From the IMG/VR virus record IMGVR_UViG_3300031972_000264, positions 1-37,095 of that record: a DNA stretch of 37,095 bases; one strand, written 5' to 3'. This document shows, piece by piece, positions 7,269 through 14,877 of the stretch. Within the stretch, counting starts at the first letter, position 1. Every line of letters begins with the position of its first letter. The notes under the pieces are model-generated. The model had not been told where the DNA came from and made no database searches. It saw only the letters and a list, made by a program, of their open reading frames with translations. The DNA is from a virus. The position numbers and the translations under genes were made by a program.

Positions 7269-9393
7269 TAACTGTAGGTTGTTCACCAACGGTTTCAGTT
7301 GGCTGAGTATTTGCTTGTCCACTTTGCTGAGGTACTCCTGTAAATCCTTGTTCTCCCGGAACTGGAGCTTGCCCTGTTCCTATGGTACTGCCACCTGCTC
7401 CTGTAGGGTCTAGTGGGTCTTGGGGTTGTTGTTGTGCTTGTTGCTGTGGAGGTCCTTGAAACTGTTTCATTAGTTCTGCCTGCACTGCTGCTTCATCCAT
7501 ATTATTTGTTACTTTATTTGGATCAAGGTCTAATGCTTTAGCAATCTCTGTGATAACATACTGAAATTTAGCAAAGGGTGCAAGAACAGGACTAGATGCT
7601 ACTTGTAAAAAAGACATTAATCTTTGACTTCTTACTTCATTAGCCATTAGACTTTCTGTACCTCTAGCTTTTACTTCTAGGTCACCACGTATCTTAGGGT
7701 CAAAGTCAAACTGCATATTAAATCTAAACAAGCCTTCACCTAAAGGTTTAAGTAAATAATCATCTACATTTTTTATAACCGTTTTAACACTACCACTAGC
7801 TGCGTTCATAAGCATTGATATACCAGATGCAGTTCTACCTACTCCTGACACACCTGTCTGACCGTGAGAAAAAGATGGTATACTTGTGCTTTCATCAGCA
7901 AGTTGTCTAGCTTTATCAAACAACTGTAGGTTCTCGCCAGACACGTTTGGAAACTTTGTACCAAATATAGCTTGACCCGGAGCACCACCCTGTCTTCTGA
8001 ATATCTTGCCCGGATACACTGATAAGTCTTGACCCGGAACTAGATTGGTTTCATCTACTTCTATGAGCAAGTTACCTGATAACACAGCATTGTCTACAGC
8101 CATTCTCATAAAACCATTCATTAATGTCTGTGTATCATCCATATTCTCAGCAACACCTACTCCAAAGAAAGAGTATGGGTTTAACTCATACGGAGAAGCC
8201 ATGTAAGGTATTCTAGCAGGCTTAAATGGATTTAAGACAGCACGTATAACTCTGTTGTTACAACACCATATATTAACTTGTAATTCATCGTAATCTTTTA
8301 AATCGTCTGGTATATCTACTTCTTGATCTATAAGAAGCTCTGTCTCCATCATACCCCAATATTCAAATACTTCAAATCTATCTACGTCACTATCTTGGTT
8401 GTAGTCATTAAGATCATCTTCCCAATACTTTTTAACGTAGTTCTCTCCTTCAGCTATTGCATCTTTAATAACTTCTTCTCTGAAGTAAGGTCTACGTTTT
8501 AAAGCTCGTAGCTCTGACCTAGACATTTTATGTCTTTGGATTACATACTGTGCTTCATCTATATTATTAGCATCTGGGTCAGGATAAAAATCCCAAACAG
8601 ATACATGATTAATTTGTGGCACAGTTTTAAATATAGGGTTATATTCACCTTCTTCATCCCAATTAGGATACTCTTTATCAAAAGCAAAAGGTCCTTTCAT
8701 AACGCCTGTTCCAAATAGTGCCATTTCAAAAGCTGTGTTTCTTAAATGTTTATTAGCATTTGATTCTTCTAATTGGTCGTGGATTTTCTTTTCCATATTT
8801 TTTGCCGCAACCATCGCAGGACTAAACGTAATTGCTGACGGAGTTTTACCAACGCCTTCTTTAAGAGTTTCAATATCTGACAAGTTATCTGCCAAAGGAC
8901 CAAGCATATCTTCCAAGCTCTTTGCAGTAGCTCCTTTAGGTAAGTCTTTGCCATCTCCCTTGAAACCATAAGGGGATTCCATATTATTGCTTCCCATAAG
9001 TTCTTGAGGTTCTTTAGGATCAAAGTTAACATCTTTTGCTACTCCTTCTGGTAATTCCGTTGGATCAACGCTTAACGGAAACTTATTGTTTGCAAATAAA
9101 ACATCAACAATCTGACCATAGGCTGCTAATGTCTTAGTCTTAGTTACTTTAATAAATACTCTTGATTTTTCTGCTTCAGTAAACTGTACATCAGGTCCAT
9201 ATAAACCTCTATAGTTTCTGTAGGCTCTAACCCATCTCTGTTCATCCTCATATCTATAATCGTCTGACTTTTTATACTTAGCCATAACATAATTATTTAA
9301 GGCTGCAGTAGAGGGTTCATTTTCTACTGAATTTTCTTCTATATCTTCTAATGCTATTGCATCAGTATCCATGTTTAAATCTTCATCTGCCAT
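7252..9393 (-). CDS. Portal protein
   Basis: 713 aa from ATG 9393 (MADEDLNMDTDAIALEDI), which overlaps the terminase stop. An upstream ATG at 9414 is possible but has no better RBS. The core has portal hallmarks: KYKKSDDYRYEDEQRWVRAYRNYRGLY, an IKVTKTKTLAAYGQIVDVL block, VSVWDFYPDPDANNIDEAQYVIQRH, then PYMASPYELNPYSFFGVGVAENMDDTQTLMN and GVSGVGRTASGISMLMNAA. The C-terminus is Gln/Pro/Gly-rich and flexible. The large size fits podovirus portals with a C-terminal barrel. Twelve copies would form the ring at the packaging vertex. Terminase, portal, scaffold and capsid follow in order. Confidence 0.92.
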   Translation of the reverse strand: MADEDLNMDTDAIALEDIEENSVENEPSTAALNNYVMAKYKKSDDYRYEDEQRWVRAYRNYRGLYGPDVQFTEAEKSRVFIKVTKTKTLAAYGQIVDVLFANNKFPLSVDPTELPEGVAKDVNFDPKEPQELMGSNNMESPYGFKGDGKDLPKGATAKSLEDMLGPLADNLSDIETLKEGVGKTPSAITFSPAMVAAKNMEKKIHDQLEESNANKHLRNTAFEMALFGTGVMKGPFAFDKEYPNWDEEGEYNPIFKTVPQINHVSVWDFYPDPDANNIDEAQYVIQRHKMSRSELRALKRRPYFREEVIKDAIAEGENYVKKYWEDDLNDYNQDSDVDRFEVFEYWGMMETELLIDQEVDIPDDLKDYDELQVNIWCCNNRVIRAVLNPFKPARIPYMASPYELNPYSFFGVGVAENMDDTQTLMNGFMRMAVDNAVLSGNLLIEVDETNLVPGQDLSVYPGKIFRRQGGAPGQAIFGTKFPNVSGENLQLFDKARQLADESTSIPSFSHGQTGVSGVGRTASGISMLMNAASGSVKTVIKNVDDYLLKPLGEGLFRFNMQFDFDPKIRGDLEVKARGTESLMANEVRSQRLMSFLQVASSPVLAPFAKFQYVITEIAKALDLDPNKVTNNMDEAAVQAELMKQFQGPPQQQAQQQPQDPLDPTGAGGSTIGTGQAPVPGEQGFTGVPQQSGQANTQPTETVGEQPTVNEQLQ

Positions 9394-9394
9394 A

Positions 9395-10951
9395 TTAATA
9401 TCCAAAGGTTGCATCAGCTACAGGCATACTTCTACTTGGTACACCCATAGGATCATAGTCAAATATACTAAATCTAGGTCTTGACATTATACCATATCTT
9501 AACGCATCGTACAAGTGATCTTCTGAATGAGTATCTATATCTTCAGGATTTTTCTTGTCGATAGGTAAAGCAGGTAATTGAGATGTGATATTAGTACAAT
9601 TATTAAAGAACACAAGTCTTGGTTCTTCCGTGTATTCATCTACCTGTAAACGTCTATGTATCTCATTCTTTCCTGATACACGACTGCCTTTACTTCTGTC
9701 TGAGGGTCTCCAACGACAACCTCTCATAATCATTTGTTCTGCAAGAGAAGGACCAGTATCACCACGTTTGTGCCAAAGGCTACTGTCCAACACACCATAC
9801 TTAATATTTCCATCCCCTGCTTCTGCTTCTAGTATCATATCTGCCAAATCTGTGGCAAGGACTTTGCTAACGTAAAGTTCTCTGTAGACAATAAGCTGTT
9901 CAGCAGGTGATACAGCAAACCAAAGAACCCCAGACTTACTACCATAACCGTAATCGCAAGCTCTAAACTTAACCCAATTATTAGGTATCCGAAAAGGCTC
10001 AACAGTGTGGATACTCCTATCAAACTCAGTAAAAGCAGCACCTTCCTTAATATCCCAATCGCCATCCAATAATTGCCTTCGTTGCTGTTCAGGTAATGAT
10101 AAGAGCATGGCTTCGTAATCCCCTTGCTCTGCAAGATAAGGATTGTCTGATAATCGTGCAGGGATAAATCTCCTCTTGAATAATGATTTTCCAGCCTTTT
10201 CATGTCCTGCTGGATATTTAAGTGCTTCTCCTGTTTCAATATCGGTTGCATCAAACTTTTGTCCATATGGTGATGGATCAATAAACATCTTCTTTACCCA
10301 ATGATGTCCTCTTCCTCCGGGGTTTGTTGTTGCCCTCATAAAAATTGGTAAGTCAGGTGCTGTAGAACGTAAACGTGATCGCATATAATTCCAAGCAAAG
10401 GGAGTTGCCCATTGCGTTAATTCATCAAAGCCTATCCAACTAAAAGCTAAACCTTGATATCTTAAAACGTCATCATCTCTATCAAGATAAGACATCCATA
10501 ATCTTGCACCAGATGGTGCTACCCATTGCATCTTTCGTTCTGACCATTTTATGCCAGACCAAATACGTGGATATATTTCCTGCGACTTATATATAAGTTC
10601 TCTTAATTCTTCTGTTGTATGTCTTAGTAGCAACCCACTAAATGAAGGGTGACCCATGTAACGTAGTGGGTCTGCAAGCATAGCATAAGACTTGCCACCA
10701 CCTGCTGATCCACCATATAAAACTTCTCTTTCGCCTGCGGCTAAGAAGTCAGTCTGAGGTCCAGCATTAGGTTTAAATATAACATTATTTTTTTCTTCAA
10801 TAGATATAGTCTCAACTTTATCTACTACCTTAATGCTAGGCTTTTGCTCCTGTTCTACCTTCTTCGATTTTTTTGATCGTGTTGATCGCTTTTTCGGCAT
10901 AGTCTGCCCACTTGCGTAGGCTTCTAGCTTTGTTCTTACGATATTGCTCAT
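9395..10951 (-). CDS. terL: Terminase large subunit
   Basis: 518 aa DNA-packaging motor. The ATPase half has Walker A GGSAGGGKS (80-88) and Walker B SWIGFDE (171-177, D176/E177), with the coupling motif near ATTNPGGRGHHWVKK. The RNase H-like nuclease half has CDYGYGS (D333), VLDSSLW (D389) and EDHLYDALRYG (D478, D482). It begins inside the preceding gene by 116 nt if ATG 10951 is used. ATG 10900 (MPKKRSTRSKKSKK) is an alternative. Neither has a clear SD, so the start is uncertain. It cuts and pumps DNA through the portal encoded next. Confidence 0.95.
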   Translation of the reverse strand: MSNIVRTKLEAYASGQTMPKKRSTRSKKSKKVEQEQKPSIKVVDKVETISIEEKNNVIFKPNAGPQTDFLAAGEREVLYGGSAGGGKSYAMLADPLRYMGHPSFSGLLLRHTTEELRELIYKSQEIYPRIWSGIKWSERKMQWVAPSGARLWMSYLDRDDDVLRYQGLAFSWIGFDELTQWATPFAWNYMRSRLRSTAPDLPIFMRATTNPGGRGHHWVKKMFIDPSPYGQKFDATDIETGEALKYPAGHEKAGKSLFKRRFIPARLSDNPYLAEQGDYEAMLLSLPEQQRRQLLDGDWDIKEGAAFTEFDRSIHTVEPFRIPNNWVKFRACDYGYGSKSGVLWFAVSPAEQLIVYRELYVSKVLATDLADMILEAEAGDGNIKYGVLDSSLWHKRGDTGPSLAEQMIMRGCRWRPSDRSKGSRVSGKNEIHRRLQVDEYTEEPRLVFFNNCTNITSQLPALPIDKKNPEDIDTHSEDHLYDALRYGIMSRPRFSIFDYDPMGVPSRSMPVADATFGY

Positions 10952-11231
10952 GCTGTAATCTTTTTCTTAGTCCTACATGAGATATGTAACGATCCGTTTG
11001 TTTTGTTAGCCAATTAGCTACCTCTCTATATGAATACTGTTTAACGTAGTTTCTAGCCATCTCTAGCTTGTCTAACTCGTTTTGTATAGGTTCTAGTACG
11101 TCAGGGTCTTCCAAGCTCTGTACGTAGCCAAAAGGCACTGTACGAGCTATACGTGGTATCTGTGTCCATTCATTGTCTTCTTTTAGGTCTGTTGGTTGTG
11201 GTAGTTTCCATTTACCTACTGATCTATTCAT
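10836..11231 (-). CDS. HTH-like protein upstream of terL
   Basis: 131 aa, conserved in my memory directly upstream of terL in marine podoviruses. Visible blocks are ARTVPFGYVQSLEDPDVLEPI, then LEMARNYVKQYSYREVANWL and ISHVGLRKRLQHEQYRK. The last two look like a helix-turn-helix resembling recombinase or terminase small-subunit HTHs. The end is basic and coiled. It overlaps the putative small terminase by 8 nt and terL by 116 nt. It may be a DNA-recognition subunit working with the terminase. It is an alternative candidate for the small subunit itself. Confidence 0.75.
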   Translation of the reverse strand: MNRSVGKWKLPQPTDLKEDNEWTQIPRIARTVPFGYVQSLEDPDVLEPIQNELDKLEMARNYVKQYSYREVANWLTKQTDRYISHVGLRKRLQHEQYRKNKARSLRKWADYAEKAINTIKKIEEGRTGAKA

Positions 11232-11598
11232 CTTCGTCTTCAGTTTTCTTTGCAGGCATTAACATGACACCACCAGTAGCTTCTACTTGCATCTTCTCTG
11301 TTTTAACTAAACCTGTCCTATCTAGTAATTCTTTAGCTGCCATCATCTTATCTTTGAGACCTAACTCAGTAGGGTCATATAAGCCACCTACCATAGCCAT
11401 TGCAGCTTTAGGTGCATTTCTACTCATGTACATTTGTGTTGCTTCCATGATTTCATCTTTCATAGATTTAACTATATCATTTGTAGATGTACCATCTGCA
11501 TAACCTGCTAACTTTTTAGCTGCTACTACATCCCCACCTGCTTCATCAAATAAAACAGCTAAAAACTTTTGCTGTCGTTCTGTTAGTTCTTTACTCAT
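11224..11598 (-). CDS. terS: Putative terminase small subunit
   Basis: 124 aa. The N-terminal part (LTERQQKFLAVLFDEAGGDV, AAKKLAGYADGTSTNDIV) has the layout of Terminase_2/TerS helix-turn-helix domains, followed by a helical oligomerisation-like middle (GLKDKMMAAKELLDRTGLVK) and an acidic tail (KKTEDEDE). ATG at 11598 overlaps the previous stop as ATGA. The position one gene upstream of terL supports the call. It would recognise phage DNA and load the large subunit. Confidence 0.7.
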   Translation of the reverse strand: MSKELTERQQKFLAVLFDEAGGDVVAAKKLAGYADGTSTNDIVKSMKDEIMEATQMYMSRNAPKAAMAMVGGLYDPTELGLKDKMMAAKELLDRTGLVKTEKMQVEATGGVMLMPAKKTEDEDE

Positions 11599-11975
11599 TT
11601 TAATTTCTTCTTTCTAATTAATAATTTTTCTTGTATTTGAGTTACAGAACCATCTCTGCTACCACCACCCACTTTTAATATCTTAGCTACAAGTTTTTTT
11701 GCTTCAGTCATGTTTTTTACCGAAAGTTTATGTACTGGATTTTTTTCATTTTTCTTTGCTAATTTTATTTGTCCTTCTGTCAGTAAACCTTTTTTTATTC
11801 TTTCATTTTGCATTTGTTTTGTAATAGATAGTGGGATAGGTTTATTAGTTCTTATTTCAACTTTATTTCCTAGTTTATCAGCAGAAGGTTTATTTTTTAT
11901 TGAGCCAAAGCCTTTACCATCTTTATCTTTAATTGAAATACCTGCTCCAATTTTTTTAAACTTTAACTCACTCAT
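11595..11975 (-). CDS. Basic protein of unknown function
   Basis: 126 aa, very Lys-rich, with no Cys and no membrane segment. Visible segments are ELKFKKIGAGISIKDKDGKG, then ITKQMQNERIKKGLLTEGQI and TEAKKLVAKILKVGGGSRDG. ATG at 11975 overlaps the endolysin stop (TAATG), with AAGGAAA further upstream. It sits between lysis and packaging genes. A DNA- or virion-associated role is possible from its charge. I do not recognise the family. Confidence 0.7.
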   Translation of the reverse strand: MSELKFKKIGAGISIKDKDGKGFGSIKNKPSADKLGNKVEIRTNKPIPLSITKQMQNERIKKGLLTEGQIKLAKKNEKNPVHKLSVKNMTEAKKLVAKILKVGGGSRDGSVTQIQEKLLIRKKKLK

Positions 11976-12439
11976 TATGCTGGTATTTCCTTAATCATTT
12001 GTTTTTCAACACGGTCTATGAGACGTTGTGCTCTGTTAGGGGTTTGACGATACCAATTACTGTCTTGCATCTCATCTGCCATACTTGCCCAATCTAAGTC
12101 TTCTACGGCAGCAATCATGTTCTTAAACTTAGATAGTCTCGGTCTACCTAATTGAAAACACATGTTAGCTAATACATGTTGTATATCTTCTGGTAGATTA
12201 TTAAATTGCGAAAATAATAGGTTACAATCTTTTATAGTTGTTTCTATGTCTTTCGCAAACCAATCATTTACTTGTTCAGTTGGTATCTTTGTTCCTATAG
12301 GTCCTGAATATATATCTTCATCCCATTCAGTAATTAAGTGTCCTATACCCCCAGTTAAATGTCCTAGTGAACATCTGTAAGTTTCATACTTGACACCTTC
12401 ATCGTTTGATATTTCGTCTTGTAGTTTAATTAAGTTCAT
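11975..12439 (-). CDS. Endolysin, GH24 (T4-type) lysozyme
   Basis: 154 aa muramidase that would cut the glycan strands of peptidoglycan. The N-terminal active site matches T4 lysozyme Glu11-Asp20-Thr26: E14 in SNDEGVKYETY, C23 in YRCSLGHL and T29 in HLTGGIGHL. Cys in place of the Asp is a known natural variant in GH24 endolysins. The lower lobe is helical (LPEDIQHVLANMCFQLGRPR) and ends YRQTPNRAQRLIDRVEKQM. There is no signal peptide, so it should need a holin; one is encoded two genes upstream. ATGA overlap with the preceding gene shows coupling. Confidence 0.92.
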   Translation of the reverse strand: MNLIKLQDEISNDEGVKYETYRCSLGHLTGGIGHLITEWDEDIYSGPIGTKIPTEQVNDWFAKDIETTIKDCNLLFSQFNNLPEDIQHVLANMCFQLGRPRLSKFKNMIAAVEDLDWASMADEMQDSNWYRQTPNRAQRLIDRVEKQMIKEIPA

Positions 12440-12891
12440 TTAGTTTTCCTTGACTTACCGTTAAATGGTTTTGCACCTTTTATATTGTCAGAACCTTTAC
12501 CTGCTGGACTAGAAGAAAAAGCAGTTATAAAAGCACCTGCTCCCGGAATAGCTCTTAAACCAATTTTCTTAGCTATGTCCTTTAAGGTACTACTAGTTCC
12601 CTTTTTAATAATATCTTTTTGTTTTTTAATTAACTCGTTCTTAACTTTAATATTTGACTTGTTTAAGTCAGAGTTTTTTATTTTTTGCAATCTTTTTAAA
12701 TCTTCTTTAGCAAAAGATAATTTAGCTTTGTCTACTTTTACCTTGCTCTGATTTATTTTTTTATTTTGTTTATTTCTTCTTTCTTGTGTTCTATTTGTTT
12801 TAGTATTTTTAGGACCTAGCGAATATATACTTGCTGCACCTGCTGCACCCATTAAGGCAGCTCCTGCTGCTTCCATTTTTCTATCACCCAT
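12436..12891 (-). CDS. Unknown protein in the lysis cluster
   Basis: 151 aa. A small-residue hydrophobic N-terminal segment (AAGAALMGAAGAASIYSLG) is followed by a long Lys-rich helical region (KVKVDKAKLSFAKEDLKRLQ) and a second hydrophobic, Gly/Ala-rich patch (GLRAIPGAGAFITAFSS). It lies between holin and endolysin genes with TAATG and ATGA overlaps, so it is co-translated with them. It could be a membrane-associated lysis accessory protein or a virion protein. Family not recognised. Confidence 0.65.
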   Translation of the reverse strand: MGDRKMEAAGAALMGAAGAASIYSLGPKNTKTNRTQERRNKQNKKINQSKVKVDKAKLSFAKEDLKRLQKIKNSDLNKSNIKVKNELIKKQKDIIKKGTSSTLKDIAKKIGLRAIPGAGAFITAFSSSPAGKGSDNIKGAKPFNGKSRKTK

Positions 12892-13283
12892 TACTTCTTC
12901 CCCATGATTTTCATAGCCTGACCTGCACCTTTAATACCAAAGGATGCACTAATTGCTATAAATAAAAGATACTGATACCACTCAGGAAGTGTATTTAATA
13001 CCTCAAAGCCTACTCTTACGTATTCTGTCATGCTAGGTACAAACACTAGTATAGCAGGTAATAACAAAACAATCAAGGCAAATTCGTCTTTCCAACTTCC
13101 ATCGGTTGCATCTGCCATTGTTTTTTCCCATTCTACTTCACCTGTCGCTACTTTCTCTGCTACAACAGCTTTAGCTTTAGCTTGTGCTACTTTAGCTTGA
13201 CCATCAGCTTTGACCTTCTCAACCTTGCTGTCCATCCAAGAACTAGCTAAGTTTGCTATAGGTCCTATCAACGCCGTAAACAT
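12891..13283 (-). CDS. Holin (3-TM / GTA-holin-like)
   Basis: 130 aa. ATG 13283 follows AAGGAG by 5 nt. A GTG two codons upstream is less likely. The N-terminus is amphipathic (MFTALIGPIANLASSWMDSK), then an Ala/Lys helix, then the signature GSWKDEF leading into transmembrane segment 1 (ALIVLLLPAILVFVP), a short linker (VLNTLPEWYQ) and transmembrane segment 2 (YLLFIAISASFGIKG). This is the pattern of the GTA-holin/Holin_3TM family. It would open the inner membrane for the endolysin encoded downstream in the same operon. Its start overlaps the end of the 48-aa membrane protein upstream. Confidence 0.85.
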   Translation of the reverse strand: MFTALIGPIANLASSWMDSKVEKVKADGQAKVAQAKAKAVVAEKVATGEVEWEKTMADATDGSWKDEFALIVLLLPAILVFVPSMTEYVRVGFEVLNTLPEWYQYLLFIAISASFGIKGAGQAMKIMGKK

Positions 13284-13414
13284 GTACACTCCTTATGTTT
13301 AAACTTAGTATCAATCCACACTTTACCATAGTACAAAATAAATAACCATACTGTAAATAGAACACCCTCACCATAACTAAGGTCATTCCATGCATCTAAA
13401 ACCATGTTCTCCAT
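13268..13414 (-). CDS. 48-aa membrane protein next to the holin
   Basis: ATG at 13414 is preceded by AGGAG with 6-nt spacing, and TGA at 13268-13270 lies inside the holin start, a 16-nt overlap that couples the two. The peptide begins MENMVLDAWNDLSYGEG, followed by a single transmembrane segment (VLFTVWLFILYYGKVWI) and a short basic, Cys-containing tail. Its length and coupling suit a holin partner, an antiholin or a small pinholin-like protein. Function inferred from context only. Confidence 0.7.
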   Translation of the reverse strand: MENMVLDAWNDLSYGEGVLFTVWLFILYYGKVWIDTKFKHKECTCLRR

Positions 13415-13423
13415 TATAGTCTC

Positions 13424-13564
13424 CTAATTCCTTCTTTTTCTTGTTTTTCTCTTAGAGCTTTCACGTGCTTGTTGAATAGATAGTTTCCTAGCTTCAGCAG
13501 CGGCTTCGCCAAGTTTAAGTACAATTTGTCTTTTCTCATCTAAATCTCGCCGTTTTTCTAGCAA
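13424..13564 (-). CDS. Possible small basic protein with TTG start
   Basis: After the DUF5872-type gene ends at 13536, a different frame stays open to TAG at 13424 and looks coding: LLEKRRDLDEKRQIVLKLGE, then AAAEARKLSIQQARESSKRK, helical and strongly basic. The only plausible start near the junction is TTG at 13564 (preceded by AAAAAGA), giving about 46 aa. The frame stays open further upstream, but that part is a shadow of the neighbouring gene. Start and even existence are uncertain. Confidence 0.4.
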   Translation of the reverse strand: MLEKRRDLDEKRQIVLKLGEAAAEARKLSIQQARESSKRKTRKRRN

Positions 13565-13781
13565 TCTTTTTGGGTTGTTTAGCCACTTGTTTACCTGCTC
13601 TAGTTGCTTTGCGTTTAACAGCCGAAGTGGCGGCGTATTCTTTGGAAGAAAGAGCCTTAATTGCTTTTTCAGGTAGATAACGTTCACCGGTAGCTTTTGA
13701 CCCTTGTGTACTAGGTTTACCACTCTTAGTTCTCCATTTCTGCCTTGTCCAATTTGCTAGTGACCTTTGTGGTGCTTTCAT
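13536..13781 (-). CDS. Small basic protein, DUF5872-type
   Basis: 81 aa from ATG 13781 with AAGGA 5 nt upstream. The layout NWTRQKWRTKSGKPS, TGERYLPEKAIKALSSKEYA, then KRKATRAGKQVAKQPKKIAR is a pattern conserved in marine phages. I associate it with DUF5872 from memory, unchecked. It is very basic and has no Cys. It overlaps the DUF1289-like mini-gene by 56 nt. Function unknown. The charge suggests nucleic-acid or virion association. Confidence 0.8.
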   Translation of the reverse strand: MKAPQRSLANWTRQKWRTKSGKPSTQGSKATGERYLPEKAIKALSSKEYAATSAVKRKATRAGKQVAKQPKKIARKTARFR

Positions 13782-13866
13782 ATGCTTCCTTAATCTCTTC
13801 TATTGTTCTGTTGCATCCTATGCAGACATTCTCTTGCAACGTGCAGATGCCTATACATGGGGTTAT
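13726..13866 (-). CDS. DUF1289-like Cys4 mini-protein with non-standard start
   Basis: About 46 codons in a frame distinct from both neighbours. The peptide TPCIGICTLQENVCIGCNRT matches DUF1289: PC-x3-C, then C-x2-C at the usual distance, followed by IEEIKEAYES. The four cysteines probably bind a metal. An in-frame TAG at 13872-13870 leaves only ATT (13869) or ATA (13866) as possible starts. AGG at 13875-13873 gives 6-nt spacing to ATA. The start overlaps the TAA of the upstream gene and the end overlaps the DUF5872-type gene. Stop TAA at 13728-13726. The family match is strong; expression is unproven. Confidence 0.6.
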   Translation of the reverse strand: MTPCIGICTLQENVCIGCNRTIEEIKEAYESTTKVTSKLDKAEMEN

Positions 13867-14306
13867 AATCTACCTGTCCACTTAGCTACAAACCAAGCTG
13901 CTAATCCTGCAAAGAATATAATGATAATAAAACCTATACTATATCCTACATATTCCATTAACTCTTCTTGACGTTTCTTTGCCATCTTTTCTTGATAACG
14001 TCTAGACTTTCTTGCTTCAGCTTGAAACTGTTGCCAATCTTGCCACAATCCGGGTCTACCTAGATATATCATCATCTTCTTGAGTTCTTCTTCTTTTTCT
14101 CTTATCTGCTCAAGAGCCATGAACTCTTCTAAATCTGCACCACCTATGCCTTTGGCTTTTTTCTTTTTAAGGTTTTTTTCTATTGCTTCTTTAGAGAATA
14201 CAAAATCTGATATTTGTTTAGCACAACCTGAAAGCTCTTTACCATTTGATATAAAACTTTTGATTACACCGAAGGCTGCGTTTGCTGCTGCGAGTTCTGC
14301 TAACAT
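13863..14306 (-). CDS. C-terminally anchored membrane protein of the lysis region
   Basis: 147 aa, ATG 14306 with AAGGA 7 nt upstream. The N-terminal half (MLAELAAANAAFGVIKSFIS) leads to a Lys-rich coil (EAIEKNLKKKKAKGIGGADL), a conserved-looking block (EEFMALEQIREKEEELKKMM, YLGRPGLWQDWQQFQAEARK) and a C-terminal transmembrane segment (YSIGFIIIIFFAGLAAWFVA) with a short basic tail. I recall close relatives in many marine podo- and myoviruses without assigned function. Its topology and location near holin and endolysin would suit a spanin-like or membrane-docking role. Confidence 0.75.
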   Translation of the reverse strand: MLAELAAANAAFGVIKSFISNGKELSGCAKQISDFVFSKEAIEKNLKKKKAKGIGGADLEEFMALEQIREKEEELKKMMIYLGRPGLWQDWQQFQAEARKSRRYQEKMAKKRQEELMEYVGYSIGFIIIIFFAGLAAWFVAKWTGRL

Positions 14307-14488
14307 TATCTTTTCCTTCTAGGTTTACAGTATGCTGTTATCTGTAGATTAGCTCCTTCCATCTGTGGTATTGATGGTTGCTTGTGTAATCTCTCTGCAA
14401 AGTACAAGCATCTATCTATGTCTTCAAAGGTTTGTGTTTGGTCTACTACTCTTAATCCCATCATAAACACTAACACAAACTCAATCAT
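14306..14488 (-). CDS. Small secreted or membrane-anchored protein
   Basis: 60 aa. A hydrophobic start (MIEFVLVFMMGLRVVDQTQT) resembles a short signal or anchor segment, followed by FEDIDRCLYFAERLHKQPS and an end containing ITAYCKPRRKR, with two Cys that could pair. It resembles small periplasmic marine-phage proteins with the plan hydrophobic start, Cys, helix, YC near the end. The 93-aa protein at 16619-16900 has the same plan. The ATG overlaps the end of the Cys-rich gene (AATGATTGA), so it is coupled. Function unknown. Confidence 0.65.
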   Translation of the reverse strand: MIEFVLVFMMGLRVVDQTQTFEDIDRCLYFAERLHKQPSIPQMEGANLQITAYCKPRRKR

Positions 14489-14585
14489 TACCTTTTTCTG
14501 CTACCTTGTCTTCGTGGCACTCACAAGTACATTCTTCACAATCACATTCATAACACTCACAAGTATCACACTTTTCTTTTGTCAT
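14481..14585 (-). CDS. 34-aa Cys-rich, metallothionein-like peptide
   Basis: ATG at 14585 follows AAAGGA by about 9 nt, and TGA at 14483-14481 overlaps the next start. The peptide contains CDTCECYECDCEECTCECH: eight Cys in 34 residues spaced C-x2-C-x-C repeatedly, plus His24 and many acidic residues. This looks like a small metal-thiolate peptide (Zn, Cu or Fe). The N- and C-terminal ends are charged and non-hydrophobic. It overlaps the upstream 103-aa gene by 20 nt. No known family assigned. The dense, regular Cys spacing and good RBS argue that it is real. Confidence 0.65.
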   Translation of the reverse strand: MTKEKCDTCECYECDCEECTCECHEDKVAEKGND

Positions 14586-14877
14586 TCTCGTGTTTCCTTT
14601 TTAATTGTTCTTTTGCTCTTTTTGCGAGAGCTGCTTGCTCCCTCTTCCCAGATACTTTGGCTCGTTGTTCAAGGACAGTAAGTATTTGTATCTTTCTCGC
14701 ATATGGTTTATTGATTCTTTTAACTTTTGCAATGGTGTCTTTGGCATCTGCGACCGTGGCAAACTTGATGCTAACTGTGTCTTTAGGGTTTTCATCCGTG
14801 TATAATCGTCTGTCACTACCTTTTGGTTTTTTACCTGTGCCAACTTTAGGGTCTGCCTTCTTTTTCTTTTTTGCCAT
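14566..14877 (-). CDS. Conserved small basic phage protein
   Basis: 103 aa, ATG 14877 with AGAGG nearby. I recall its core from many marine phages: DPKVGTGKKPKGSDRRLYTD, ENPKDTVSIKFATVADAKDT, then RINKPYARKIQILTVLEQRA. The end is Lys/Arg-rich and helical. No Cys and no transmembrane segment. The invariant-looking KPKGSGRRLYTDENP motif suggests a specific, unassigned function. It overlaps the Cys-rich gene downstream by 20 nt. Confidence 0.75.
   Translation of the reverse strand: MAKKKKKADPKVGTGKKPKGSDRRLYTDENPKDTVSIKFATVADAKDTIAKVKRINKPYARKIQILTVLEQRAKVSGKREQAALAKRAKEQLKRKHENDKRKV

Noticed and set aside
14601-14843. Alternative minus-strand frame of 80 codons inside the 103-aa gene
   Set aside because: The 103-aa frame carries a conserved phage motif and continuous overlaps with neighbours; the alternative has neither.
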